The notes: a model not told the origin generated them from the letters alone. Counted from the stretch's first letter, positions 1-8,467 are shown. The stretch: DNA of 17,153 bases from Gracilaria caudata (GCA_030374735.1 JASCIV010000540.1:1-17153), one strand, 5' to 3'. A program made the numbers and translations.

Positions 1-2
1 AG

Positions 3-1991
3 AAGGCGACCAAGTATATCACGGATGCGATAACCGACGCTGCTGCGGCTGCCTCCGCCGGTACATGGGAAGCCAACATTTCTGCTGCTGTGATCAAGGC
101 AGCAGGAGAGGTCTCTAACAGCCTTAGTGTTATTGGCAATCGACTGCAGCAATCGGGACACAAATGGGGGGAGATTGTTGGAGCTGCGAGTCAGTGGATC
201 GGGTACGCCTCTAGAATGAGTGGAGTCATCGACGCTATTCAGCAAATCGTGCGATATTTACCGGCAATATACGACAAAACGAATAAGCGCTTGATGAGAA
301 TACAAACAAAAATGGAAACGACGCCCAAAGATGTGTTGACCGGTACAGAGAAAACGGAATGGATTCAGAAGTATATGAAGAAGATCAGTGATCAAATCTA
401 CAAAGCTGTGGAGAAACTCACGTACGATGGAATCACGGGGACAGCTGTTAATGAAATTCTCAGTTTTGGAATGGACAAGATGTATGAAAGGACATTAGAT
501 AAGTTAAGCAGAGACTACGAAGAACTCGAAACGAGGGCCGTGGGTAGCGGAATAATTAAGGAACTTGGATCGAAGGACAGCTTGACCAGACAGGAGAGAG
601 ATGCTTTGGTCGATCTTCAACAGCAGTTAACGGATCCAAAGAATAAGTACCCGTCTGTCCTCTCGACCATTAATCCTGTGAAGAACCCAAGCGAGAGAGT
701 ACTGTTCAATGGGAGGGTCACAAAGGTTGCCGATCTTACTGGTATTTTGGGTACCAAAGGAATCAAGGTACTTCCCATCAAGACTGGTGAGGCATACGGG
801 GTCGTTGTCAGGCCTAGATACGAAGACTATGTGTCTGGAGTTACAGTTCACAAGCAAGCCAACCTGTTTGATCTCCACGCCATGGCTAAGGCTGCGAACG
901 TGAACGTCGCACTTACCTATACCGAAAATGGAAAGAAGAAGTCTGTCAACATTGATCCTGTTAAGGGCGACGGAGTGGAGACGGTGCAGATACAATTGCT
1001 GAAGAATGATGAGTATCCGCAGGGTCGTTACGTCTTGCTGGACGATGATGGAAATGTCAAGATGCGATATGACTTCGAGGCCATTGGTAACGCATCGGGT
1101 GCTCAAGTTTTGCTTTATGCGGGTGCGATGGCCAAATCTAAGGATTCAACCGCTGCACTGTCAAAAGCAAACTCAGAGGATGAGCTGAAACAGTTCTTGA
1201 AGAAAGTAAGGAGTGAGGCCCTGAATGATGAGGATATGAAGGACACTTATGTGGAAGGAGAACATGAATTGAAGGACTCGATACTGGGAGGCAGCAGCCC
1301 CCCACCACTTCCCCTGGTTCCTGTTCAACGACAACCGTCAGAAAGCACAACTATTTTGTCGAGGGCCATCCCGCAACTACCATCGAGCAGAGACATGGAG
1401 CTAGAACGAAGAAGTGTAGACCAAGGTGATGAAGGAGCTGATATTCGAGTTGTCACAATTCGTACGTCAAACACGACTCTTCGAAGTTTCTTGGGTATGG
1501 ACCGGGACTCTGCTGGTGAAGGAGAAATAACAAGGCCTAGAATCACATTGGCGGCAATTTCCCGAGTGAAGGAAGCGTTAAGTTCTCTACCTCTTGGAGA
1601 CATGGAACCGTTGCGGTTTGTTGTTGAAACCGAGAGGCCCGAGGACAGGGCAGCGCTGGAGCTTCGAAGAGAAGAACTGAGGTACGGCTTCTCGGTTGAT
1701 GGGTACACAGAGACAGGCACTGTGACTGTTTCGGATGGACCCAAGGCAATCCAAGATGGTGATGTTGAAGCTGTTGAAATTGAAGATCTGGACACAGAAT
1801 TAACTTTTGTGGAAGGGTTAAGTTCTGCTCAAGATTTGGATAGTTCAATTGGTGAGTTGGAGTATGGGTTCGAGGTAGAAGCAGATAGCAACTTTGGCCT
1901 AGAAAAATGGGCTACTTCTCGGAATCTGAACCTGGATACCCAACCGGTCCTAAACCTAGACGATATCACACTTGAAGATCTGGAGGTGTAG
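3..1991 (+). CDS. Uncharacterised cysteine-free protein, 5'-truncated by the window edge
   Basis: The frame is open from base 3 to the TAG at 1989-1991, giving 662 residues with no convincing ATG start, so the gene begins outside the window. GTG at 90 is not a likely start. The first ~215 residues are Ala-rich and then amphipathic helical. Residues ~230-350 look alpha/beta, ending in a strand-like stretch with RYVLLDDDGN. A Pro-rich linker (SSPPPLPLVP, ~431-440) leads into a long acidic, probably disordered tail ending LEDLEV. The tail carries two similar short elements, ELRYGFSV and ELEYGFEV. I find no cysteine anywhere, in contrast to the Cys-rich neighbours. I do not recognise the family. 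The middle part is vaguely reminiscent of the C-terminal half of an OTU-like fold, but the expected His-Tyr is absent, so no function is claimed. The long uninterrupted frame makes a real gene very likely. Confidence 0.88.
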   Translation, partial: KATKYITDAITDAAAAASAGTWEANISAAVIKAAGEVSNSLSVIGNRLQQSGHKWGEIVGAASQWIGYASRMSGVIDAIQQIVRYLPAIYDKTNKRLMRIQTKMETTPKDVLTGTEKTEWIQKYMKKISDQIYKAVEKLTYDGITGTAVNEILSFGMDKMYERTLDKLSRDYEELETRAVGSGIIKELGSKDSLTRQERDALVDLQQQLTDPKNKYPSVLSTINPVKNPSERVLFNGRVTKVADLTGILGTKGIKVLPIKTGEAYGVVVRPRYEDYVSGVTVHKQANLFDLHAMAKAANVNVALTYTENGKKKSVNIDPVKGDGVETVQIQLLKNDEYPQGRYVLLDDDGNVKMRYDFEAIGNASGAQVLLYAGAMAKSKDSTAALSKANSEDELKQFLKKVRSEALNDEDMKDTYVEGEHELKDSILGGSSPPPLPLVPVQRQPSESTTILSRAIPQLPSSRDMELERRSVDQGDEGADIRVVTIRTSNTTLRSFLGMDRDSAGEGEITRPRITLAAISRVKEALSSLPLGDMEPLRFVVETERPEDRAALELRREELRYGFSVDGYTETGTVTVSDGPKAIQDGDVEAVEIEDLDTELTFVEGLSSAQDLDSSIGELEYGFEVEADSNFGLEKWATSRNLNLDTQPVLNLDDITLEDLEV

Positions 1992-4512
1992 AATGGAATG
2001 GTAGTTCACAGCAGCTAGATAGTAGATAGTAAATGTGCATATGCTATGTTGTATAACATTTCAGTGGTTCGCATGGGGTGACTGCAGTTGACAGAGGCTT
2101 TAGAAAGCTTCGAGAAACGTTTTTCTTCCCAAGATGGCACTGCCAGCTTGAGTTCTGCTTCAAACAGTTAGCGCTATCGATGGCGTGCAAAGTGTTCAAG
2201 TCAGTATTGGTTTTCCCTAACTATGTAGTGGGACTATGGCAATCGACTCTTTTGCAGTAATCTATGAGAATTCCTGACCTGCATGTGTCGACTGCCCATA
2301 TCTAACAATGTTAACAAGTGGCTCCTTCAGCAATTTGGAATTGTAAAATATCTCAATAGAGTGCCCAAAGGGTGTACTGGTATTGTGCGGTGAGATAAGA
2401 GTGCATTGTGAAGCTTGGAACAACAGGGATCGTACAGAACGAGGAGAGGATGCATTGCATTTGACGAATTGCATAGTTTTGCGAATGCTCAGACGGTATT
2501 GCATCGCATCTTCTTTCTGATGTCTAGCTTTAAGATGCAGACTTTGGCCGCTTCTGTTCAATAGGTGATGAAATATTTGGCCTGTAGTTCACAGCGTGAC
2601 CACGACGGCATCCTTTAGAGGAGACGGCATTTCCTTTTGCATCCCCAAAACGGATTTCTATATCTTATCAGAACTTTTCAACTTTGTAGTCTTGGTATAC
2701 TTGGTCAACCCTGGTTTACATCCATTGTATCTATCATTGTTAGCTATTCATTGAACCGTAATTGTTCCTCCCGCATCTATTTGCATCTGTTGAGATAAAC
2801 TTTCCCTCCAACTAGCTCTCCTGTATCCAAACGATGAACATTCATTTACGTACTTCGCTCCATTCACTTTGGACTTTGACACTTTTCTTGTTAGTGCGGA
2901 TGTGCGCACTGTGGTCCGAGTGAACCTGGGAGCTTGCCGGACGAACCTTTGGAGGTTCTGTCTCAGCGCGCTTTTGTATAGTTTATTGTATCCCTATTGG
3001 GAAACCTCTCTATGCTTACGTAATAATGTAAGTATTACGTAGCATCTAAAGTCTATTACTTGTCTAGAGTAGATTAAGCAAGTAAGGCCGTTTAACCTCT
3101 CTGAGATATCTTGATTATCTCTGACATTTCTTTCCGAAACAATAGTCCCTGGGCCAAGCGGAACGATTCTCGAGTCGCACATTGCGCTTTCCAACTTTGT
3201 CAGAAAAAAGGCGCGAAGGTGATGTGTGCAGTATCTGCCATGCTTCTCGTGACTGCAAGACCGGTCCTCTATGAAATGACGAATTCGGCATTTGGTTTTC
3301 TTTTCTACTTCGTCCCACATAAAATCAGTAAAAGAAGATCAACGACATGATGATGTCTTACAAAACCCTGCCTTGTAACTTAAAGAGCAGTTTGTTATAA
3401 ATATTGATTGAAATGTTGCATTTGCGGCTGCATGGCTACTAACGACTCGTAAGTAGCCATTCGGTAGCAATGCAAAGGGCAGTGACAACCTGTTGCAAAT
3501 TCAAGATGCGAATTCAGGAATGGGCATTTGTCGTCATGTAGTACCAACGCACTGCCCCGTCGAATGGAAAGCTTCTTCATGCGCGACATGCGTGATTGCT
3601 GTCTCTATCTCCCGGTTACGAACACCGCATTCGATCTATATCGATGCGCGAAGGTCTTGCTCAGGACCCCAACAACCTATGACACTCCCCTCAAGGTGGC
3701 TGGGCTTTCTGATCTAGTGTAGCCGCAAAACCCTTGCGTTCCGTTCGATTGCGTCTCCCTTGGGTTTCGTAACAGAAAAAGAGGGTGAGCTGTAGAACGC
3801 TTCTCAAGAAGCTCAGACACGGAATTTTGTCAAATCGACGTTGTTGCTTGCTGGAACTTCAACTCGGCTCATGAAGCTATTGCAGCCTGAGAAGAGCGGA
3901 GCTGCAATTTCGAGACCTTTCACTTTCAACGTGCTGATTGGTTTTCACAAACACAGGGATAAAAAAGGGATCTTACGTCTCTTTTTATCGGCTGCAACAC
4001 CTACTTAATATCAGCATGTCAAAGCAATAAACCCTATGAATGGATTTTTTTTATGAAAGTGATCAGCTTCCACACAGGTTTGACATTGACGCGCAGGATA
4101 TGATGATTTGTTAAACGAGTAACGACCTCTGTCTACGCAGGGCCCAAGCCATGAGTCGAAACATATCAAATGACATTTGCGTTCTCCCCCAGGGAGCTCC
4201 GGGAAACGCGCTTTTACCCTACATCTTGAGCTCAAAAGCAACATCTTTCAATCTTCGAAAGGACTTTTTCTGTCTTCCAACGCTTAAAGAGGTGGAAATT
4301 AATGACGAATGCTGGAAACTTCCACAACAACTCTCAGTTGGATCTAAAAAGAGTTCAGTTGTTGGTCTTGTCCTCCAAATTCAGAAAGCTCATTGAGCCC
4401 TAGATGCTGCTCTGTTGCTTGTTGACTTCTTCTCAGGAGAACTAAGCATATGTGAAAGGGGGCTACAAAGAAAGGGCTTCAAACACTCTGCTTTTTGAAG
4501 GTGTTCCTGTGG
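1992..4512. other. Long intergenic region, no supportable gene
   Basis: About 2.5 kb without a convincing coding region. The open frames are short (at most ~108 codons), overlap on both strands and show no recognisable domain or signal peptide. Small inverted repeats are present: TACGTAAT/ATTACGTA (3017-3024 and 3034-3041), ATGGCTACT/AGTAGCCAT (3432-3440 and 3452-3460), and GATAAAAA/TTTTTATC (3958-3965 and 3982-3989). A TATAAATA lies near 3397, but only very short frames follow it. It may contain decayed transposon sequence that I cannot identify. Confidence 0.6.
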
Positions 4513-4520
4513 TATAAAGA
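4513..4520 (+). promoter_or_regulatory. TATA box of the small secreted Cys-rich gene
   Basis: TATAAAGA lies 115-122 bp upstream of the ATG at 4635. Transcription would be expected to begin about 25-35 bp downstream, near 4545, which places the short upstream ORF at 4558 inside the transcript. Confidence 0.55.
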
Positions 4521-4557
4521 GAGAGAAGGTTTACGCCAGCCCGAATTTTCTCCCAGT

Positions 4558-4638
4558 ATGTTCCAAGCCCTCACCTATTCACCTTACACTCTCCACAGGC
4601 TTTGTTTCCCACCGTATCATCAGTTCTACTCAGAATGA
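4558..4638 (+). promoter_or_regulatory. Upstream ORF overlapping the start of the Cys-rich gene
   Basis: ATG at 4558 has A at -3 and opens a 26-codon frame that stops with TGA at 4636-4638. The main ATG is 4635-4637, so stop and start overlap as ATGA. This arrangement can permit termination-reinitiation or reduce translation of the main frame. It lies about 40 bp downstream of the TATA box and so is probably transcribed, although the exact transcription start is unknown. Confidence 0.4.
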
Positions 4639-5021
4639 TCAGAGCAACAAAAGGTGTGCCATTGATCCTTCTCTTTCTGTTTCTTTTCAAGTTGGTCGCT
4701 GCCGCTCCCACTTCTCCCATTTCTGATATTGCTGGTATCCCAGGAGATGGAGATGATCTAGCTCGCATTTCACCGCAACGTTTGTGCAGGATTATTTGTC
4801 GATTCGTGGAAGAATGCGGACTGCTAGACATTGGGTGTCGACTTGATTGCAGGAGATGTTGCAGAAGCGGTGGTTGTGGAATAATCACTTTGCCAACGAA
4901 CACGGGCCGTACAACAAGCACTGCGGATTTGAGCGTAGGAAAAGAAACTACGGTGAGGTTTGTGAGTCCTGCACACTTCCGTCAAACCATTGCCGAGCAC
5001 CATGCAACAATACTGGATTAA
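4635..5021 (+). CDS. Small secreted cysteine-rich protein
   Basis: A 128-residue protein starting at ATG 4635 (A at -3). An in-frame TTG at 4602 is not a plausible start. Residues 1-24 form a classic signal peptide, with a basic N-terminus, a hydrophobic core LILLFLFLF and an AAA cleavage region. A Ser/Pro/Asp-rich spacer follows. A compact module at residues 51-81 holds all eight cysteines, spaced C-x3-C-x5-C-x6-C-x3-C-x2-CC-x4-C, and then a Thr/Ser-rich tail. The segment DIGC...GGCGI resembles TIGC...GGFKCGI in the von Willebrand A protein at 7289-8467, suggesting a shared extracellular module. No known family is recognised. Size and an even Cys count fit a disulfide-stabilised peptide for matrix, signalling or defence, which is inference. 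It is convergent with the His-rich gene downstream. Confidence 0.72.
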   Translation: MIRATKGVPLILLFLFLFKLVAAAPTSPISDIAGIPGDGDDLARISPQRLCRIICRFVEECGLLDIGCRLDCRRCCRSGGCGIITLPTNTGRTTSTADLSVGKETTVRFVSPAHFRQTIAEHHATILD

Positions 5022-5514
5022 GTGCGAGCTTTTCAGAATGCTTCCGTTGCTTCAATCATCAACAACCGTGGATGCCTTCATGGCTTTCGTTCTTTTCTCG
5101 GTGCTCTTCTGTTGGTATGTGCTGCAGCATACTGGAATGCTTTGGAAACATTGTTAGCACCGGGATGTCAAAGATGCACATCACGATGAGTTTTAGGGGC
5201 GTCTTTGTTGTTTGCTGGAGTCTTCCATACACAATTCATATGATGGTGTCGTGGCAAGCGTGTTATGTCTGCGACTCGCAAGTAGCTGAACTGATGCAGC
5301 ATAGTTTCTTTCATGTGTTCTCGAAAGACTGCGACATCATTGACGAAGATCGGCGAGAGCTGTACATGTTATTCGAATACACGTGTTCAACGTCTATGAT
5401 GTGCATATTCGAAAACTTTTCCATTGTTATAATTATTTTTACTCTCTATTTCTAAAATGTAATGTGAAAGGCGGCAGCTCAACATCGTTCCCGTCGCACC
5501 GTCGCGCTCGCTGT
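5022..5514. other. Convergent intergenic region with a sharp composition change
   Basis: This is the space between the convergent Cys-rich (+) and His-rich (-) genes. Up to about 5460 it is AT-rich, ending in a T/A run; from about 5462 it switches abruptly to very GC-rich sequence that continues to about 6570. A plus-strand frame from 4847 to 5455 crosses it, but I regard this as chance. Confidence 0.55.
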
Positions 5515-6360
5515 TCACCGCAGCGCAGCCGTGCGCGCGTGCGCCTCTTCGTGAGCAACGGCGCACACGCCGTCAAAGCACGTCTTCGCGCACGCCACAA
5601 ACGCGCGCTCTCCCGCGCACGCGCGCGCGCACTGCTCGAACTGCCGCTTCGCGCACGCGGCGCCAATCTCGAAACAAGAGTTGCGCGCACAGCGCGAGAA
5701 GCAGCGCCAGCGCGGCTCGCCGTCGCCCGGTGGCGTACCGCACGAGGCGATGCACGTCTCGAGCGGCGGCACGTGGCACGCGTAGCTGAACGACGCCGGG
5801 CGCTCGCGGTGTGCGCGCGCGGCGGGGAAGAACGCGTTACCAGCGCGATGGTGATGGTGACGGTGATGGCGCGCGTGCGGGTGCGCGTGGTCACCATGAT
5901 GGTGATGATGACCGTGCCGATGGTGCGCGCCGTGCGCGCCCGCTTGTTGTGCGTCCCAGCCCGCTCCCGCGCCCGCCACGCGCGTCAACACGCAGCGCAC
6001 GAGCTCCGCGCCCGCGTGCGCGTGCGCGTGCGCGTGCGCGTGCGCGCCGCCCCAGCGGCGCGCCGCGACCACGCGCGCGCACCGCGCGCGCCGCGCAGAG
6101 CCGTCGCGACGCGGCGCTGCGGGCGGCACGCGAGCAAGCGCGCCGTGGCGGGAGCGCACGTGCGAGCGAGCGAGCGGCACGCGGGAAAAACGAGCGCTCA
6201 GCAGCGCGACAGAAAACGCGGCGAGCAGAAGCGCGCAGCGCGCGAGCGTGCGGTGACGCGGCGCGGGGGGGGAGCACGGCGTGCTGGCGGCGATGCGCGG
6301 CGGTGGGTTGTGGGCGGATGAGTGTGGCGTGGGGAGCGACGCCGTGCCGTACTCGGTCAT
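5515..6360 (-). CDS. His-rich and Cys-rich membrane-anchored or secreted protein
   Basis: A 281-residue protein read from ATG 6358-6360 (G at -3) to TGA at 5515-5517. The initiator is the only Met. A hydrophobic segment at residues ~39-57 is a signal anchor or internal signal sequence, after a Pro-rich N-terminus. Residues 106-116 are alternating His-Ala, and residues 143-171 are dominated by His, including runs of four and five. Residues 195-266 carry eleven Cys, mostly in C-x3-C pairs, including C-x3-C-x4-C-x6-C with an 'IG' before the last. His tracts with Cys pairs suggest binding of Zn, Cu or Ni (inference). Codon use is extremely GC-rich and unlike every neighbour. Other frames here are also open because of composition. 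This frame is preferred for its hydrophobic segment, regular Cys spacing and ATG start. Transfer or a local GC-biased process could explain the composition. Confidence 0.62.
   Translation of the reverse strand: MTEYGTASLPTPHSSAHNPPPRIAASTPCSPPAPRHRTLARCALLLAAFSVALLSARFSRVPLARSHVRSRHGALARVPPAAPRRDGSARRARCARVVAARRWGGAHAHAHAHAHAGAELVRCVLTRVAGAGAGWDAQQAGAHGAHHRHGHHHHHGDHAHPHARHHRHHHHRAGNAFFPAARAHRERPASFSYACHVPPLETCIASCGTPPGDGEPRWRCFSRCARNSCFEIGAACAKRQFEQCARACAGERAFVACAKTCFDGVCAVAHEEAHARTAALR
6014..6043. repeat. (GCGTGC)x5 simple repeat
   Basis: Five perfect copies of the hexamer GCGTGC, continuing into GCGC. On the minus strand it encodes the His-Ala alternation of the His-rich protein. The alternating purine-pyrimidine, GC-rich pattern is of the type known to favour left-handed DNA and replication slippage. 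Confidence 0.9.
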
Positions 6361-6574
6361 CGCGGACGGTGCGAGCGAGAGTTTCCGTAGAGACGGAGAC
6401 CGGTTTCGGAGCACGGGCTACCGCGAAGCGCAAGCCGTTCACGTGCGGCAGCGGTGCTGTAGCTGCCGTGTAATGCGCGTTGAATGGTGCGCGATGATTG
6501 GGCAGCGCTGGGATGGTCGAAGGCGCTTACACAAGCTTGTCGTTGTCTTCGTGTGCCGCGTGGGACCGTGTCGA

Positions 6575-6582
6575 AATATATA
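6575..6582 (-). promoter_or_regulatory. Possible TATA box of the His-rich gene
   Basis: TATATATT on the minus strand, at the point where the GC-rich island ends and AT-rich DNA begins. It lies about 215 bp upstream of the ATG at 6360, farther than for the other genes here, so the assignment is tentative. Confidence 0.35.
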
Positions 6583-6667
6583 ACCTATTTAGAATTTATC
6601 CCTTTGGTTCGAATGTTATTGGTTTGATCTCAAACCGATTGAATTTGTAGCCAATTGAAAGGATTTT

Positions 6668-6695
6668 GCTTATGTCTAGTGAGCTAGATATAAGC
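6668..6695. repeat. Near-palindrome, copy 1 of 2
   Basis: Arms GCTTATGTCTAG and CTAGATATAAGC flank TGAG and pair over 12 bp with one G-T type mismatch. It is nearly identical to the palindrome 89 bp away at 6757-6784. It sits about 90 bp upstream of the possible TATA box of the His-rich gene. Confidence 0.85.
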
Positions 6696-6752
6696 CAAGC
6701 AAACAAGTGGCACGCTGAGAACGAACGGTTATAGTGGTTGCCCAATCATGTT

Positions 6753-6788
6753 GTCCGCTTATGTCTAGTGACCTAGACATAAGCGGAC
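6753..6788. repeat. Perfect palindrome, copy 2 of 2
   Basis: Arms GTCCGCTTATGTCTAG (6753-6768) and CTAGACATAAGCGGAC (6773-6788) are perfect 16-bp complements around TGAC. The inner 28 nt repeats copy 1. It could be a binding site for a dimeric regulator, a hairpin, or the end of a small mobile element. Confidence 0.9.
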
Positions 6789-7288
6789 CGTCTCAAAAGG
6801 GTTATGCGGCGTGCATCCAATGCTCTCAGGGCAACAATGCTCGAGTACACTAACGCAGCCCAAGGAAGGTTGCACACAACGCCCCCTTGGCGTTCAACGA
6901 TTGGGATCGCTCGTGTGGCCTTCTTTCTCGTGTGGAGGTCGTCACGATAGGTTTAAATTTTCAGGAAGAGAAAGTCACCAATGACTCCGTTCGCATGTAC
7001 CAAAATGACCCTGCAAATTGCCTCATTTAGAATAGAAACAAACCATTCTGATTTACTAAATGAGGTTGTTTCTCAAAGCTCCGCAGGCCGTTACTCACAA
7101 CAAACAAATTCTTCAATGCTTTACAAAAAGGTTTTGAACTTATTTCAATTTCAACAGACTGGGTTCAAGATTTGATGTTCATTTATTTCAACAAAGACTC
7201 ATAACTGTCAGCATACTCATCAGCACGCTCAATAGCAAACAAATATAATCTTCAAACAAACAAAGCCAACCCTGTACCAATCTTAAGC

Positions 7289-8467
7289 TTACGGACAACC
7301 CCTAATATTCACCACCCTCAGACGAGTGGGAGGTAAACTTGCCCCGCCTTCAGTGTACCTCAGGTCACATTCAAAGTTCGCCCCTCCCGCACACACTCCA
7401 GCTTCGATACGCACAAATTGCTCAACAACCATCGAATCATACGGCTCGAGAACAACAGGGAACGGTGGCTCTGAGGAGGTCGTGAGCTTCCCGGTGCAGT
7501 CCGAAGCGTCAAGGTCATATCTTCTCGTCAGGCCGTTGACGGCGTCGCCAAGTCTGTCGATGAATCCGGCCGAATCGCTGTTCAGGAACAAATCTCCGCC
7601 AGTATCCTCGGCTATTGCGGAGCCCTGCCCACCTCCAGCGCTTCCAGAAGAACATCCATACCTACTAGGCACTCCGTCAAGACCAGGAGCAAAGCTAGCC
7701 GCCACCACAGTAATATTCTTTGCCAATAATTCGGCAATAACTGTGTCTCTTGTGATGGTTAGACCTTCAACACACGTTGGCTCATGGCCTGGATAGTCAC
7801 CAAAGTACACCAATATCTTACGAGAGTCGTGCCTCCACCCGATACCAGATTCGGTTGCAACTTTGTGCAAAGCCACAAGATTAGCTTCATCGAGATCTCC
7901 ACCTCCAGTTGCCCTCAGTGAGTTAATAGCACGATACACCGCATCGCGATCAGCAGTGAGACCCTGCACATTCTTAAACCCATGGTCCAAACCCGTCTCT
8001 CCCTCATCTCGATACAGCCCAATTCCAAAGTGAGCGTCGGTGATATCTTCGTAGAGAGCAACAATTTCACCGAACCTTCGCTTCACTTCGCCGATTTCCT
8101 CACTCATGGAGCCTGTGGCGTCGCTCAAAAGGTAGAAGTCTGTGCGTAACGGGTGCGAGGCGTTCAAATTCACTTGGAATTTGAACCAATCATAAACATC
8201 GAGACCATCGATCACAACTTCACCACCTGGAAGCACAGTGCCTACATCTGCATCCGCTCGAATTCCACATTTGAATCCGCCGCTACTGCACGGAATAAGC
8301 GTACATCCAATAGTGAAATAACGAGAACACTTTGTAAACGCCGCGGATACGTCGGCTTCGCAGCCTGGCGGACATCTTGCAGTGGGGATTATTGAATCTT
8401 CAGTCGGGCTGGGAGCGGCAAGACAAAGCGAAGCGAAAAGAAGAAGAACGAACGGTAAAAGAGCCAT
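7289..8467 (-). CDS. Secreted protein with integrin-beta-like von Willebrand A domain
   Basis: A 392-residue protein from ATG 8465-8467 (A at -3, G at +4). The frame is open to 8650, but the TATA box at 8575-8582 lies inside that extension, so the internal ATG is chosen. Residues 1-18 are a signal peptide ending LCLAA. Residues 32-67 form a six-Cys module, C-x3-C-x10-C-x7-C-x4-C-x6-C. Residues ~108-312 form a von Willebrand A domain, with MIDAS motif DATGS (D116, T118, S120), GGGDLDEANLVAL near 188-200 and ILVYFGDYPGH near 218-228. The GIGWR...SRKILVYFGD stretch resembles integrin beta subunits. A C-terminal beta-rich region with four Cys follows. No membrane anchor or GPI-like tail is seen, so it is probably soluble or wall-associated. 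A role in cation-dependent adhesion or matrix binding is inferred. Confidence 0.88.
   Translation of the reverse strand: MALLPFVLLLFASLCLAAPSPTEDSIIPTARCPPGCEADVSAAFTKCSRYFTIGCTLIPCSSGGFKCGIRADADVGTVLPGGEVVIDGLDVYDWFKFQVNLNASHPLRTDFYLLSDATGSMSEEIGEVKRRFGEIVALYEDITDAHFGIGLYRDEGETGLDHGFKNVQGLTADRDAVYRAINSLRATGGGDLDEANLVALHKVATESGIGWRHDSRKILVYFGDYPGHEPTCVEGLTITRDTVIAELLAKNITVVAASFAPGLDGVPSRYGCSSGSAGGGQGSAIAEDTGGDLFLNSDSAGFIDRLGDAVNGLTRRYDLDASDCTGKLTTSSEPPFPVVLEPYDSMVVEQFVRIEAGVCAGGANFECDLRYTEGGASLPPTRLRVVNIRGCP

Larger units (their letters stand above)
6583..7288. other. Intergenic region between His-rich and vWA genes
   Basis: AT-rich spacer holding the two 28-nt palindromes and, at 7021-7073, two interleaved inverted repeats: CCTCATTTAG/CTAAATGAGG and AGAAACAA/TTGTTTCT. 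A 64-codon plus-strand frame at 6981-7175 has no recognisable features. AATAAA on the minus strand (7183-7188) lies about 100 nt beyond the vWA stop codon and is a candidate polyadenylation signal. Confidence 0.55.

Noticed and set aside
690..1010. An OTU-like protease domain in the first gene
   Set aside because: Only a vague strand pattern is seen. There is no Cys at all in the visible protein, so a catalytic Cys is excluded here, and the expected His is missing.
4847..5455. A 202-codon plus-strand frame overlapping the small Cys-rich gene, itself Cys-rich
   Set aside because: It starts inside the better-supported gene, lacks a signal peptide or domain, and its Cys content follows from TG-rich sequence. 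A frameshift continuation of the upstream gene is possible but unsupported.
5383..6473. Long plus-strand and alternative minus-strand frames across the GC-rich island
   Set aside because: GC-rich sequence has few stop codons, so all frames stay open. The alternatives give Arg/Ala-rich products with no hydrophobic segment or Cys pattern.
7021..7073. H-type pseudoknot from the interleaved inverted repeats
   Set aside because: With 3 nt and 0 nt connecting loops around 10-bp and 8-bp stems, both helices cannot form together.
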